Shown here piece by piece: positions 42,501 to 50,409 of a DNA stretch of 52,512 bases. Source of the DNA: Deltaproteobacteria bacterium. GTDB taxonomy: Bacteria; Desulfobacterota; Syntrophia; Syntrophales; Smithellaceae. The DNA is taken from positions 1 to 52,512 of the forward strand of contig JANYAY010000180.1 of NCBI GenBank assembly GCA_025361065.1, in the 5' to 3' direction. The notes beneath the pieces are model-generated. The model was given only the letters and a program-made list of their open reading frames with translations, was not told where the DNA came from and searched no databases. The number at the start of each line of letters is the position of its first letter. Within the stretch, counting starts at the first letter, position 1. A program made the translations under genes and the position numbers.

Positions 42501-45500
42501 AGGCAGTGATCAAATCTCCGGAGGTAGCGGTGATGATTACATCGATGCCGGCGCGGGCAATGATTATGAGTCTGGCGGCGCAGGGAATGACACTTATGTT
42601 TTTTGTCGTGGCTATGGACAGGACACGATTAGCGATGCTGATTATTCAGGCAACTTAGATACTATTTTATTGAGCTCTGATGTTACCCCGGATGACGTAG
42701 TGCTTACTCGCAATGGCTTTAATCTGGAATTAACTATAAATGAAACCGGCGATAAACTAACAATCAGTAACTTTTTCTCCACAACTTTTATCTATCAAAT
42801 AGAGCAAATTGAATTTGCCGATGGGACGATCTGGAATGTTTCAGAGATATATAGGCAGACGTATGTTACTGGTAATGGCAATGGCAATGATTATTTAATT
42901 ATTGGTACTAATGAAGATGATTCAATCAATGGCAGTACCGGCAATAACTTAATAGATGGTGGGTTTGGCGCAGATACAATGATCGGCGGTACAGGTGACG
43001 ACATTTATTACGTGGACAATGTCGGTGATGTGGTTAGCGAAAATGTAAACGAAGGGACAGACACTGTAGCTAGTTACATTACATACACACTAAGTGATAA
43101 CCTGGAGAATCTTACCATCACTGGTACGGATGATATCGACGGGATGGGTAATGCTGCGAATAATCTGATTTACGGAAATCTGGGGGCAAACATATTATCC
43201 GGTGGTGCAGGTGATGATTCTCTTTACAGTGGTTCCGGCTCCGATACGCTGGACGGCGGTACGGGCAATGATGCTCTCCAAGGTGATGCAGGTGCTGATA
43301 ATTATATCTTTGACGTTGGTTTCGGTCAGGATACAATTATCAACTATGACAATGACGCACCAGGCACGAACACAGACAAGATTCAATTAGGCGCCGGTGT
43401 CACGCCGGATGATGTTACCCTGCGGCGCGAATACAGTGATTTATTCATTAAGATTAATGGCACATCGGACAGTCTGCGCGTAGTCTACTATTTTTATGAT
43501 TATGACAATAGATACAAGGTTGATCAGATCACCTTTGCGGACGCTACCAGTTGGTATTTGGAGACGGTTAAGGCAAAAGTAATGCAGCCTAGCGATGGTG
43601 ATGATTGGCTTTATGGCAGTGATACTGATGATAGTATTTTTGGCGGGTCTGGTAATGATCTTATTTTTGGCGGAGCCGGTAATGACACTCTGGACGGTGG
43701 TGTGGGTAATGACACTCTCTGTGGTGAAGATGGTGCTGACACTTATATCTTTAATGTTGGTTCCGGTCAGGATGCAATTAACAACTTTGACTATGATGCA
43801 GCAGGCACAAATATGGACAAGATTCAATTAGGAGCCGGCATTACACAAGACGATATTACCTTGAGGCGTGAAGAGAATGCTTTAATCATTGAGATCAAGG
43901 ATACATCGGACAGCATGCGGGTATTACAATATTTTCACTCTAGTTATTACAGAGTCCGGGTTGATCAGATCTCCTTTGCAGACGGCACCAGTTGGGATGG
44001 GGAGACAATTACGGCAAAAGTAATGCTGCCTACAGCAAGTGATGATTGGCTTTATGGAAGTGACGCAAATGATAGCCTTTTTGGTGGGGCAGGCAATGAT
44101 TATCTTTACGGTGGCTCCGGTAATGATACTCTGGACGGTGGTATTGGGAATGACAGTATTGATGGGGGTGACGGTAACGATACATTGTATGGTGGCTCCG
44201 GCAACGACTCTTTGGATGGCGGCGCAGGCAATGACACCTATGTATTTAATATTGACGACGGCGTTGACACAATTACGGATATTTCCTCAGTTGGTGAAGG
44301 CAATATGATTATCTTTGGCGAAGGAATTACATCAAGCAATCTTTCGCTTGTCAGGAATGATGGTAGCTTGACAATTAATGTCGGCATTAACGGTGACGCC
44401 ATTAATTTACTCTATTTTGATCAAGACGAAATGGTCGATTCACTTGTTGTCAGAACTTTGCAATTTGCCGATGGTCTTCAAATGAATCTTACCGATTTTC
44501 TCAATCAGATGCAAAACCATTCGCCAGTTGTTGCCAATCCGATAGCTGATCAGACAACAATGGAAGACACTGCATTTAACTTCACAGTTCCGCTCAACAC
44601 CTTCACGGATTCAGATGCAGGAGATAGCCTGACTTACACTGCAACACTATCTGACGGGACAGCACTACCCGCCTGGTTGACATTTAATGCGGGTAAAATG
44701 ACTTTCGGCGGTGTTCCAGACAATAACAATGTGGGGATGCTGTCGCTTAAAGTGACGGCTACCGATACAGCAAAAGCCAGCATATCAGATGACTTCGATG
44801 TTAGTGTAGCAAATGTAAATGATGTGCCTTTTGTCGTCAATCCATTAGCCGATCAGACCACAATGGAAGATGGAGTATTCAGCTTTACGATTCCGGACAA
44901 TATCTTTGCTGATGTTGATGCGGGAGATGCCTTGACCTACATCGCCACACTCTCCGACAGCACATCTCTTCCCTACTGGCTGGCATTTGATGCAGATACC
45001 ATGACCTTCAGCGGTATCCCGGTTGGCACGGGAGCAATATCCATAAAAGTAACCGCGGCGGATGCTGCCGCTGCAAATGTTTCGAGCACTTTCAATATAA
45101 ATGTGCAGACCAGCGTTATTATTGGGACAGCGAATGATGATAACCTGATCGGGACAATGCATAATAACAAAATATACGGATTGGGGGGTAATGATACAAT
45201 TGACGGAGGAACCGGCGCGGATACGATGCTCGGCGGTGCCGGCGATGACTCATACTTCGTGGACACTGCCAGTGACGTCGTTGCCGAGAATGCCAATGAG
45301 GGTGCGGATACAGTTCTAAGTTCGGTAACCTACTCTTTGGATGTAAATGTTGAAAATCTCACTTTAACAGGAACAGTGGCAATTAATGGTGCAGGAAACA
45401 CATTAAATAATGTGCTTAGCGGCAACAGCGGCAATAATACATTAAACGGCCGCATCGGTGCGGATATTATGATTGGCGGAACCGGCAACGATGTCTACGT

Positions 45501-48168
45501 TGTGGACAACACCGGTGATGAAGTTACGGAGAACGTCAATGAAGGAACAGACACTGTCTACAGTTCAATTACCTATTCTTTGGAAAGTAATGTGGAAAAA
45601 CTTACTTTGAACGGCACATCTGCTATCGACGGTAACGGCAATACACTGGATAATTATCTTACCGGAAACACTGCGGCTAATACTCTTACCGGTGACGCCG
45701 GGAACGATACGTTAAGCGGCGGCACTGGCGTGGATGCCATGATCGGCGGTTTGGGAAATGATTCATACATAGTGGACAATACAGGAGATAAGGCGATAGA
45801 ATATGTCCAAGAGGGTACAGACATAGTCCAAAGCTCTGTCACGTATACGCTAAGCGCCAACATAGAGAATCTGACCTTGACCGGCACATCTGCCATCAGC
45901 GGTACCGGCAATGAAATTGATAATTATCTTACCGGAAACACTGTGGCTAATACTCTTACCGGTGATGCCGGGAACGATACGTTAAGCGGCGGCACTGGTG
46001 TGGATGCCATGATTGGCGGTTTGGGGAACGATGTATACATAGTGGACAATACAGAAGATGTTATAATAGAATATGCCGGAGAAGGCACCGATATAGTCCA
46101 AAGCTCTGTCACCTATACGCTGAGCGTGAACGTGGAGAATCTGACCTTGATCGGATCATCAGCCATCAGCTGTACCGCCAATGAATTGGATAATTACCTT
46201 ACTGGTAACAACGCAGCAAATACTCTTACCGGTGCAGCCGGCAATGACACACTAAGTGGCGGCAGAGGTTACGATACCATGATTGGCGGCTTAGGCGATG
46301 ACGCATACATTGTGGATAACGCCGGTGATGTGGTTATCGAAAATACTGATGAAGGAAGCGACATTGTTCAGAGTTCTGTGACATACATTTTAACTGGTGA
46401 TGTGGAGAACCTGACCTTGACGGGCACTTCAGCAATCAATGGCACTGGTAACACCTTGAACAATGTTATTACCGGCAACAGCGGCAGTAATAGGTTAAAT
46501 GGCGGCATGGGTGCCGATACCATGCTCGGCGGTGCCGGAAACGATACTTACGTTGTAGACGACATCGGAGATTTTATCACGGAGAATGCTGGTGAAGGGG
46601 CGGATGCAGTTCAAAGCTCTGTCGCCTATACATTAAGCGCCAATGTGGAAAACCTGACTTTAACCGGAACGGCAGCCATTAATGGAACAGGTAATGAATT
46701 GAATAATACGATTGTAGGGAATAGTGCCGACAATATCCTTTCCGGCGGTACTGGGGCAGATACGATGAGAGGAGGCGCCGGTAATGATACTTACATTGTG
46801 GACAGTTCCAGCGACTCTATTACTGAAAACGCCAATGAAGGGACGGATACAGTTCACAGTTCTATTAATTATAGTTTAAATTCAAACATAGAAAATCTGA
46901 CGTTGACGGGAACTTCCCCAATTAACGGAACAGGCAACTCCCTGTACAACCTTATCATTGGCAACAGCGCCAATAATACTTTAAGCGGCGGCACAGGTAC
47001 CGATACCATGATTGGCGGTACAGGCGATGATACATACATCGTGGACAATATCGGTGATGTGGTTACAGAGAATGCCGGTGAAGGTACAGATACAGTCCGG
47101 AGTTCTATTGCCTGCGCATTGCCTGCCAATGTTGAAAATCTCACTCTGACAGGAGCAAGTTCCTATAATATAACAGGCAACTCTCTTGATAATTTAATTA
47201 CCGGGAACTCCGGTTCAAATATTTTGAACGGCGATGGCGGTATCGATACTATGATCGGCGGTCTTGGCAATGATACTTACATCATTGATAACTCAGGTGA
47301 TGTAATTACAGAGAATGCCGGTGAAGGGACGGATACAGTTCAAAGCTCTATCGCCTATACATTAGGCTCCAATATGGAAAACCTGACTTTAACCGGAACA
47401 GCAAACATTAATGGTACAGGTAATGAATTGAATAATACGATTGTAGGAAATAGTGTAGACAATATCCTTTCCGGCGGCACCGGGGCGGATATGATGAGAG
47501 GAGGCACAGGTAATGATACCTACCTTGTGGACAATGCAGGCGACTCTATTACTGAAAGTGCCAATGCAGGGATGGATACAGTTCAGAGTTCTCTTCCCTA
47601 TACATTAGGAGCCAATGTTGAAAACCTGACCTTAACTGGAACAGCAACCATTAGTGGAACAGGTAATGCTTTGGATAATGTATTAACCGGCAATAGTGCT
47701 GCTAATACCCTTATCGGCAATGCCGGCAATGATACATTCGATGGTAGCGCCGGCAACGACACACTAACCGGCGGCAACGGCAGTGACACTTACCTTTTCC
47801 GTAGAACAGACGGTCAGGACACACTTAATGAAACTGCCGGAGTAAGCGGCGATACGGACACATTAAAGCTTGCTGACGGAATAACAACCACGGAGCCGGT
47901 GCTCGTCAAACAAAACAATGATCTTTATGTATTTATCGACTCCAATAACTACATGAAGATAGTCAGTGAATTCCAGAAGACAAATTACGGCATTGAAAGA
48001 CTGGAAGTGACGGACGGATATTACATAACCCGCACGGATATCCAGACAATCGTTGATACGATGAGTGCCATCAACAACAATTCCGGTATGGATGTGATGC
48101 AGAAGTACAATGCCATGATGAATGATCAGCAATACCAGAACATTCTGGCGCAAAGCTGGCATCAGTAA
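39532..48168 (+). CDS. Giant RTX protein with N-terminal T4-type lysozyme domain
   Basis: The 2878-residue protein begins, without signal peptide, with a GH24 lysozyme-like domain (about 15-233). Glu24, Asp33 and Thr39 (AEGCRSTPYLDSKGYVTIG) keep the 9- and 6-residue spacing of T4 lysozyme Glu11-Asp20-Thr26, and RERAVLVSLAYN and ARRRYAEAQLFGLY also fit. Then come RTX nonapeptides (GGxGxDxUx) at about 360-420 and 540-1020, several haemolysin-related beta domains, two cadherin-like domains (about 1663-1860), ten 81/90-residue repeats (1861-2723), and a C-terminal secretion region. It should leave the cell by type I secretion and fold on Ca2+. An AGGAGG site precedes the ATG. Confidence 0.9.
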   Translation: MLNIISLASGTYNDYRYNLIKIAEGCRSTPYLDSKGYVTIGIGFNLNAAASRNCVFSELGIQSGMQSYNNLIDILGQRYPYTTIEQRNDLESQINPQLNANGLTSLTDPQINNIFNNLVGGFETTVNRWMQNYSIPTIGNSRERAVLVSLAYNSKMKNGFPKTLGMNLVKALGGTVGGVTYEAKRAEAWFEIRYNTNPNPATKSDAPGMARRRYAEAQLFGLYDVPSNPSAVTLVEAQQVFRMYQNHRSKIQEYEHLFGVLPNYPTPIRGNSVTLANNDFGTYLTRAGVGSVTNLELELNPAKTALFTYLNGRNDLAALAKEKLTDDIISTNIYLNPSKPTDYDRMSLLDARDYETGNYEITGANDLMIGMDQTDWMFGGKGNDILIGEAGEDVLEGGKGDDILVGGSDYDTYIYNIGDGHDTIIDTGANEIVIVDVSGKHQTITNVFKTGNSNVWKNANGSITVTHNSPWQIVLEDGSTINLGDADLAAGDFGINLIDVPENPETTQTILGDLTPVDFDPDAEGIQMQYDDWGNVIVSNTPNPGRNDVLYDTTASDQIAAGDGDDEIISYHSGNDRLSGNIGSDYISTVTGNNILEGNVGNDIIMGGAGSDNVFGEDYGEMSALIAGGEVAPNINQKGDLVSGGGGGDFIYGSNTNDVLSGGNGNDLIVGGGGADIIYGDYDFVDADRTWTASIQVSTSGNGTTYHAIFNNIQWADNVFAYIGDDVIYAGAGNDYINAGGGDDEMYGGSGNDTIFGYAGNDFIEGSDGDDVLCGDEYGHLPLAEHGNDYIDGGGGNDSIYGDGANDQLFGGAGNDYIAGYFGDDYLDGEAGDDLLFGESGDDIIFGGDGNDQLNGDASDVALADQGDDYLDGGAGDDTIWGYGGNDYIDAGDGNNVIYGGDGDNEIHAGSGNDYIRSNDYIDNTKGNNYIDAGDGNNVIYGSFSGSNEIYAGSGNDQIGGGSGDDYIDAGDGNNVVGGGDGNNEIYAGAGSDQISGGSGDDYIDAGAGNDYESGGAGNDTYVFCRGYGQDTISDADYSGNLDTILLSSDVTPDDVVLTRNGFNLELTINETGDKLTISNFFSTTFIYQIEQIEFADGTIWNVSEIYRQTYVTGNGNGNDYLIIGTNEDDSINGSTGNNLIDGGFGADTMIGGTGDDIYYVDNVGDVVSENVNEGTDTVASYITYTLSDNLENLTITGTDDIDGMGNAANNLIYGNLGANILSGGAGDDSLYSGSGSDTLDGGTGNDALQGDAGADNYIFDVGFGQDTIINYDNDAPGTNTDKIQLGAGVTPDDVTLRREYSDLFIKINGTSDSLRVVYYFYDYDNRYKVDQITFADATSWYLETVKAKVMQPSDGDDWLYGSDTDDSIFGGSGNDLIFGGAGNDTLDGGVGNDTLCGEDGADTYIFNVGSGQDAINNFDYDAAGTNMDKIQLGAGITQDDITLRREENALIIEIKDTSDSMRVLQYFHSSYYRVRVDQISFADGTSWDGETITAKVMLPTASDDWLYGSDANDSLFGGAGNDYLYGGSGNDTLDGGIGNDSIDGGDGNDTLYGGSGNDSLDGGAGNDTYVFNIDDGVDTITDISSVGEGNMIIFGEGITSSNLSLVRNDGSLTINVGINGDAINLLYFDQDEMVDSLVVRTLQFADGLQMNLTDFLNQMQNHSPVVANPIADQTTMEDTAFNFTVPLNTFTDSDAGDSLTYTATLSDGTALPAWLTFNAGKMTFGGVPDNNNVGMLSLKVTATDTAKASISDDFDVSVANVNDVPFVVNPLADQTTMEDGVFSFTIPDNIFADVDAGDALTYIATLSDSTSLPYWLAFDADTMTFSGIPVGTGAISIKVTAADAAAANVSSTFNINVQTSVIIGTANDDNLIGTMHNNKIYGLGGNDTIDGGTGADTMLGGAGDDSYFVDTASDVVAENANEGADTVLSSVTYSLDVNVENLTLTGTVAINGAGNTLNNVLSGNSGNNTLNGRIGADIMIGGTGNDVYVVDNTGDEVTENVNEGTDTVYSSITYSLESNVEKLTLNGTSAIDGNGNTLDNYLTGNTAANTLTGDAGNDTLSGGTGVDAMIGGLGNDSYIVDNTGDKAIEYVQEGTDIVQSSVTYTLSANIENLTLTGTSAISGTGNEIDNYLTGNTVANTLTGDAGNDTLSGGTGVDAMIGGLGNDVYIVDNTEDVIIEYAGEGTDIVQSSVTYTLSVNVENLTLIGSSAISCTANELDNYLTGNNAANTLTGAAGNDTLSGGRGYDTMIGGLGDDAYIVDNAGDVVIENTDEGSDIVQSSVTYILTGDVENLTLTGTSAINGTGNTLNNVITGNSGSNRLNGGMGADTMLGGAGNDTYVVDDIGDFITENAGEGADAVQSSVAYTLSANVENLTLTGTAAINGTGNELNNTIVGNSADNILSGGTGADTMRGGAGNDTYIVDSSSDSITENANEGTDTVHSSINYSLNSNIENLTLTGTSPINGTGNSLYNLIIGNSANNTLSGGTGTDTMIGGTGDDTYIVDNIGDVVTENAGEGTDTVRSSIACALPANVENLTLTGASSYNITGNSLDNLITGNSGSNILNGDGGIDTMIGGLGNDTYIIDNSGDVITENAGEGTDTVQSSIAYTLGSNMENLTLTGTANINGTGNELNNTIVGNSVDNILSGGTGADMMRGGTGNDTYLVDNAGDSITESANAGMDTVQSSLPYTLGANVENLTLTGTATISGTGNALDNVLTGNSAANTLIGNAGNDTFDGSAGNDTLTGGNGSDTYLFRRTDGQDTLNETAGVSGDTDTLKLADGITTTEPVLVKQNNDLYVFIDSNNYMKIVSEFQKTNYGIERLEVTDGYYITRTDIQTIVDTMSAINNNSGMDVMQKYNAMMNDQQYQNILAQSWHQ
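45115..47700 (+). repeat. Ten tandem RTX super-repeats, units of 243 or 270 bp
   Basis: Anchored on the motif VENLTLTGT, repeats start at 45349, 45592, 45862, 46132, 46402, 46645, 46888, 47131, 47374 and 47617. Spacings are 243, 270, 270, 270, 243, 243, 243, 243 and 243 bp. The 27-bp difference equals one nonapeptide (LTGDAGNDT or close to it). One earlier, separate copy lies near 43108. Copies 2 and 3 are almost identical in their junction, and the stretch around copy 6 is nearly repeated around copy 9, 729 bp (three units) away. Confidence 0.85.
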
Positions 48169-48236
48169 AATTAAAATACCGGATTATTGAATCATAACCT
48201 TAAGGTCATGCGAGTCCGATAATGAAAACTTCAAGG

Positions 48237-48265
48237 CCGGTTCAATCGAGAAACGATTGAACCGG
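48237..48265 (+). terminator. Strong stem-loop after the RTX gene
   Basis: CCGGTTCAATCG pairs perfectly with CGATTGAACCGG around AGAAA. There is no T-run. It likely marks the 3' end of the RTX transcript, separating it from the toxin-antitoxin insert. Confidence 0.6.
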
Positions 48266-48363
48266 AATGTGAATGTGAAGGAACAGGACATGATACTTCA
48301 GACTAGCCGCATATATAACAGTCTTACAACTCAGTACTTAAGTGGAGCTAAAAAGGTCGTTGT

Positions 48364-48648
48364 TTATGATTTGTGCTGTATAACCCATTCTTTCAATACT
48401 TCGTCAATTCGTGATTGCCAGCCGGCTCCGGTAGAACGAAAATATTCCAGTACTTCACGGCTGTATCGTACTGTGACGGATTCCTTTGTCGGCATCTTCT
48501 GTGGGCCGCGTTGCCCGCGTTTGCGACTTGGTAAAACTTCCAAGAGCGCAGCCGGTAATACTTCGGCCGCCGGACGGAATTTTTTTATGTCACGACGAGT
48601 CAGTTGCCGAACCTCACCGGACTTATCGGTCAGCGTTTTCCTCTTCAT
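48364..48648 (-). CDS. brnA: BrnA-like antitoxin
   Basis: The 94-residue protein has MKRKTLTDKSGEVRQLTRRD at its start and a C-terminal ribbon-helix-helix: ESVTVRYSREVLEYFRSTG and WQSRIDEVLKEWVIQH. It matches BrnA antitoxins, which bind BrnT and repress the operon. I chose ATG 48646-48648 with GAGAGG upstream; the frame extends to 48705, inside the toxin gene. It overlaps the toxin by 26 bp. Minus strand, opposite to its RTX and secretion neighbours. Confidence 0.9.
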   Translation of the reverse strand: MKRKTLTDKSGEVRQLTRRDIKKFRPAAEVLPAALLEVLPSRKRGQRGPQKMPTKESVTVRYSREVLEYFRSTGAGWQSRIDEVLKEWVIQHKS

Positions 48649-48901
48649 AATATCTAACCTCTCTTTTATTGGCTTTGCGAAAACTGATAATTCTGATGCC
48701 GCCATTAATGGGTGTGAAACAGATTACATGCAGACGCTCGCCCATGAATCCCAAAGCGATAATTCTCGTTTCCGGGTACTCCCGGCGGTCATCTTCAAAA
48801 AATATTGCCGTATCCCAATCGAATTCTGCAGCACCCTCAAAAGAAATACCCCTGGTTTGGATATTCTTTTCGTTTTTATTGCTGTCGAATTCAATTTTCA
48901 T
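48623..48901 (-). CDS. brnT: BrnT-like ribonuclease toxin
   Basis: The 92-residue RelE-fold toxin shows the BrnT pattern: FDSNKNEKNIQTRGISFEGA, then FEDDRREYPETRIIALGFM and RIISFRKANKREVRYYEE. The Lys/Arg residues of these motifs are the catalytic ones in the family. It is transcribed before brnA from its own promoter with an operator-like palindrome. The pair lies between the RTX gene and its likely exporter genes, so it could stabilise the accessory locus. Confidence 0.9.
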   Translation of the reverse strand: MKIEFDSNKNEKNIQTRGISFEGAAEFDWDTAIFFEDDRREYPETRIIALGFMGERLHVICFTPINGGIRIISFRKANKREVRYYEEENADR

Positions 48902-48907
48902 TGTTTT

Positions 48908-48935
48908 ATCGTAGCTACAAATAAATATTTGTCAA
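48908..48935 (-). promoter_or_regulatory. brnTA promoter with operator palindrome
   Basis: On the minus strand TTGACA (48930-48935) and TACGAT (48908-48913) are separated by 16 bases. ACAAATA-TT-TATTTGT (48917-48932) is a palindrome covering the spacer. This repeats the design of the higBA promoter at 5055-5083. Confidence 0.55.
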
Positions 48936-49041
48936 GATAAATATAATTACAACATAAAGCAAGCAACCAAATCTTTCCGGAGGCTATACCAGTTGCGTCG
49001 GGTGATGACAAATCAAAATAATTAACAAGAGGTAAAAATAA

Positions 49042-50409
49042 TTGAATAGATTCAGAGTTGCTATCGTTGCGATGATGAGTGCAGTGCTGATTTGTGGGAC
49101 CCAGGCTGGATGGGCCGGTGTATTGACTTACCGTAACGCTGTTGTTGACAGTATCAACTATTCCGCATCGCTTCGTGTGAAATCCGCAGACATCCGCATT
49201 TCCGACGCACAGTATAGGAGCAATTATGCTGGATTGTATCCGGAAGTAAATATTTCCGGCCGCGCCGAACGCTATGAAAGTCTTGATCATCGCAACGACG
49301 GCACAATCAATACAATAAATAATGAAGTTGTCGGCGGCAGCCAGAGCGCCTGGCGTTCGGCCTTCTACTTATCCGGCCAATATTATTTTTCCCATTGGTA
49401 TAAGAAACGATATGAAGTCGGCTATTACGAGAAGTTAAGAGATTCATCCGTTCATCAATGTGAGAGCGAACTGAAAAGAATGATCAAAGAGGTAACGGAG
49501 ATATTCGGTGGACTCGCCGAAGGAAAAATTAAGCTGCAATACTCGGATAAAATTCTTCATCACCTCTATGGAATTTACACTCTAAAAAAAGAAGCCTTTG
49601 CCACAGGTCAATTCTCCTATGAGGATGTGCTTAAAGCCGAATCCGACGCCATTAGTATGGAAAAGGAAATAACGAAAACCAGAAAAGACCTCGGCGAATA
49701 CCTGGAACGCTTGAGTAATTACACGGGTGAAAGATATTCCATTCAAGATACGGAAGTAATAAATGTGAGAGTTGCCGGACTGCCTTCCGCTACTGATGAA
49801 AGCAGGGCTATTGAAGGAATGCCGGAATTTCAAGCCCGCCGGAAAGAACTCGAAGCAGTCAAAACCAGAGAAAAAGCAATCGGGAATAATTATCTGCCGG
49901 ATGCCTCGCTTTATGCAAGGTATGATTTTTACAACAGCAGCCCAGATGGATTGAATTATGCAATGAATGATATACGGCAAGCGGCATATAATGTCGGGTT
50001 GTTGATCAGCATTCCGCTTTTCGACGGCGGCGTTAAAAAATGGCAGCGCAGACAAAGTTTTTATGAAATCAAAAAACAGGAAGAAAATGTTCGTGCGGTT
50101 ATTACCGAGAAAAATAGAGATTTAAAAATACTGAGGTCGGGATATGCTGAGGTTTCCAAATCGGTAAATCATTATAAAAAGCTCAACGATCAATATTCTA
50201 AGATGATCGATATCGGCAGTAAGGCGCTATCCCTGGGAGAAAGAAGCAAACTGGATATTATGGAGCTTACGAAGGATGCACTGACTGTGGAAAGAGATTT
50301 CCAGATTGCGGAGCATTCGGTGGCAATTTATGAAAAGCAAATAGCTTTAGAGCTGGACTATAAAAATTACGTGAGTGAATATGATGGAGACTGGGCTTGT
50401 AAGTATTGA
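49042..50409 (+). CDS. TolC-family outer-membrane efflux protein
   Basis: The 455-residue protein has a signal peptide (VAIVAMMSAVLICGTQAGWA) and the two long alpha-helical repeats of outer-membrane efflux proteins, such as SLRVKSADIRISDAQYRSNYAG and AVKTREKAIGNNYLPDASLYARYDFY (quoted in pieces: ADIRISDAQYRSNYAG; GNNYLPDASLYARY). GLLISIPLFDGG is the usual signature. The start is TTG at 49042 with AGAGGT upstream. It overlaps the ABC exporter gene by about 29 bp and should form the outer-membrane channel of the type I system for the RTX protein. Confidence 0.87.
   Translation: MNRFRVAIVAMMSAVLICGTQAGWAGVLTYRNAVVDSINYSASLRVKSADIRISDAQYRSNYAGLYPEVNISGRAERYESLDHRNDGTINTINNEVVGGSQSAWRSAFYLSGQYYFSHWYKKRYEVGYYEKLRDSSVHQCESELKRMIKEVTEIFGGLAEGKIKLQYSDKILHHLYGIYTLKKEAFATGQFSYEDVLKAESDAISMEKEITKTRKDLGEYLERLSNYTGERYSIQDTEVINVRVAGLPSATDESRAIEGMPEFQARRKELEAVKTREKAIGNNYLPDASLYARYDFYNSSPDGLNYAMNDIRQAAYNVGLLISIPLFDGGVKKWQRRQSFYEIKKQEENVRAVITEKNRDLKILRSGYAEVSKSVNHYKKLNDQYSKMIDIGSKALSLGERSKLDIMELTKDALTVERDFQIAEHSVAIYEKQIALELDYKNYVSEYDGDWACKY

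Noticed and set aside
41170-42590. CRISPR-like array because of the dense short repeats
   Set aside because: The repeats are in frame, encode GGxGxDxUx nonapeptides and have no unique spacers of constant length; they belong to the RTX gene.
43118-46112. Several minus-strand frames of 60-130 codons inside the RTX gene
   Set aside because: They are phase-locked shadows of the repeated Gly/Asp/Asn codons, without starts or families.
48257-48940. A 227-codon plus-strand frame after the RTX gene
   Set aside because: It is antisense to the well-matched brnTA genes and has no recognisable domain.
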